DNA of 5,366 nucleotides from Chloroflexota bacterium (GTDB lineage: Bacteria > Chloroflexota > Limnocylindria > Limnocylindrales > CSP1-4): assembly GCA_021786915.1 (NCBI GenBank), contig JAJYMP010000238.1, forward strand, positions 1 to 5,366, read 5' to 3'. The translations under genes were made by a program, and so were the position numbers. Positions 5,114-5,366 of the stretch are shown here, piece by piece. Within the stretch, counting starts at the first letter, position 1. Each line of letters begins with the position of its first letter. The notes beneath the pieces were generated by a model. It ran no database searches, had not been told where the DNA came from, and saw only the letters and a program-made list of their open reading frames with translations.

Positions 5114-5315
5114 TGCTCAGGGCTGCCGTAGTGCGATCCGTGCGGCACGCATCGAGAGCCGCACGGTAGCGGGAGGCCATCGCCGCACTGACGATTGCCT
5201 GGGCCTCGATGTGTGAGACGCGCCCCTCGCTGACTTCCAGGCGGCGAGCGAGTGCGCGGCCCGTGACCCTCGCGGCGACCCGTTCGAGCTTCAGATCCAT
5301 GCCGGTCGTATGCAT
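5082..5315 (-). CDS. Small Xre-like helix-turn-helix protein, probable regulator
   Basis: A 77-aa protein beginning MHTTGMDLKLERVAARVTGR. Residues about 18-48 (VTGRALARRLEVSEGRVSHI and EAQA) match the Xre/Cro-type HTH pattern: a first helix with ALARRLEVS, a turn, then a recognition helix RVSHIEAQA. It is followed by a helix containing a conserved-looking RYRAAL. The tail overlaps the methyltransferase start by 32 nt. Two in-frame ATGs exist, at 5315 and 5300, and neither has a Shine-Dalgarno sequence. The promoter -10 box ends only 9 nt before ATG 5315, so a leaderless or nearly leaderless transcript starting at 5315 fits best. It is the first gene of the operon and sits beside a dyad over the promoter, so self-repression is likely, but that is inference. 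It could instead be a host-gene regulator or a minor DNA-binding factor. Confidence 0.78.
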   Translation of the reverse strand: MHTTGMDLKLERVAARVTGRALARRLEVSEGRVSHIEAQAIVSAAMASRYRAALDACRTDRTTAALSNVPSALPGPR

Positions 5316-5335
5316 CGTGCCGTGAGTGTGGCACG
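5316..5335. promoter_or_regulatory. Operator-like dyad overlapping the -10 box
   Basis: The arms CGTGCC (5316-5321) and GGCACG (5330-5335) are exact reverse complements with an 8-base centre that contains nearly all of the -10 box. A perfect 8-bp palindrome, GCACGTGC (5331-5338), overlaps its right arm. A dimeric repressor bound here would block the promoter. The adjacent Xre-like protein is the natural candidate. The binding role is inferred from position only. Confidence 0.5.
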
Positions 5336-5353
5336 TGCGGCGCGCGCCGTCAA
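5325..5353 (-). promoter_or_regulatory. Sigma70-like promoter, near-leaderless
   Basis: On the minus strand TTGACG (5348-5353, five of six bases of the -35 consensus) is followed by a 17-nt spacer and CACACT (5325-5330, three of six of the -10 consensus). Transcription would begin about 5315-5319, at or just before ATG 5315. It precedes the first gene of the block, and all later genes are tightly packed, so it probably drives the whole operon. The -10 match is modest, as is common in high-GC genomes, and none of this has been tested. Confidence 0.5.
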
Positions 5354-5366
5354 GCCCCGCACGCAG

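Overview
The window is a compact, GC-rich segment of a phage or prophage. Every believable gene lies on the minus strand, so transcription runs from the right edge (about 5350) to the left edge. Genes are packed with stop/start overlaps of the ATGA or GTGA type, many products are tiny, and the identifiable proteins are phage recombination and DNA-modification types. The strong GC bias at third codon positions, GTG starts and GGAGG ribosome binding sites fit a virus of a high-GC bacterium. Actinomycetota is my guess, but the host cannot be fixed from this sequence and no structural or lysis gene is present.

Layout in transcription order. (a) 5316-5353: a sigma70-like promoter with a 20-bp dyad over its -10 box, the only convincing promoter. 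(b) 5082-5315: a small Xre-like helix-turn-helix protein. (c) 4172-5113: a two-part protein with a ParB-like domain and HTH fused to a phage Dam-type N6-adenine methyltransferase. A perfect 24-bp inverted repeat sits in the DNA encoding the linker. (d) 3773-4175: a winged-helix plus zinc-ribbon protein whose reading frame lacks a stop where one is expected, an apparent frameshift. (e) 3469-3771, 3305-3472 and 3105-3308: three short coupled genes (100, 55 and 67 aa), the 55-aa one with four zinc-ligand-like cysteines. (f) 2404-3108: an HNH endonuclease preceded by a zinc ribbon. (g) 2338-2403: a short gap holding a GC-rich hairpin. (h) 2020-2337: a 105-aa unknown with a CPGC motif. (i) 1076-2017: a YqaJ/lambda-exonuclease family nuclease. 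(j) 184-1071: a probable RecT-like single-strand annealing protein. (k) 1-187: the start of a winged-helix-like protein running off the left edge.

Together, (i) and (j) look like a two-gene recombination module of the Red (exo/beta) or RecE/RecT kind: the exonuclease resects double-stranded ends and the annealing protein pairs the exposed strand. The methyltransferase could protect phage DNA from host restriction or mark it. The HTH protein at the promoter is the obvious candidate regulator. No tRNA, rRNA, CRISPR array, insertion sequence or attachment site was seen, and there is no gene-free stretch above 300 bases. I found no clear evidence of an entirely new system. The best leads are the internal palindrome in the ParB-Dam gene, the operator-like dyad at the promoter, and the frame break in the winged-helix/zinc-ribbon gene.
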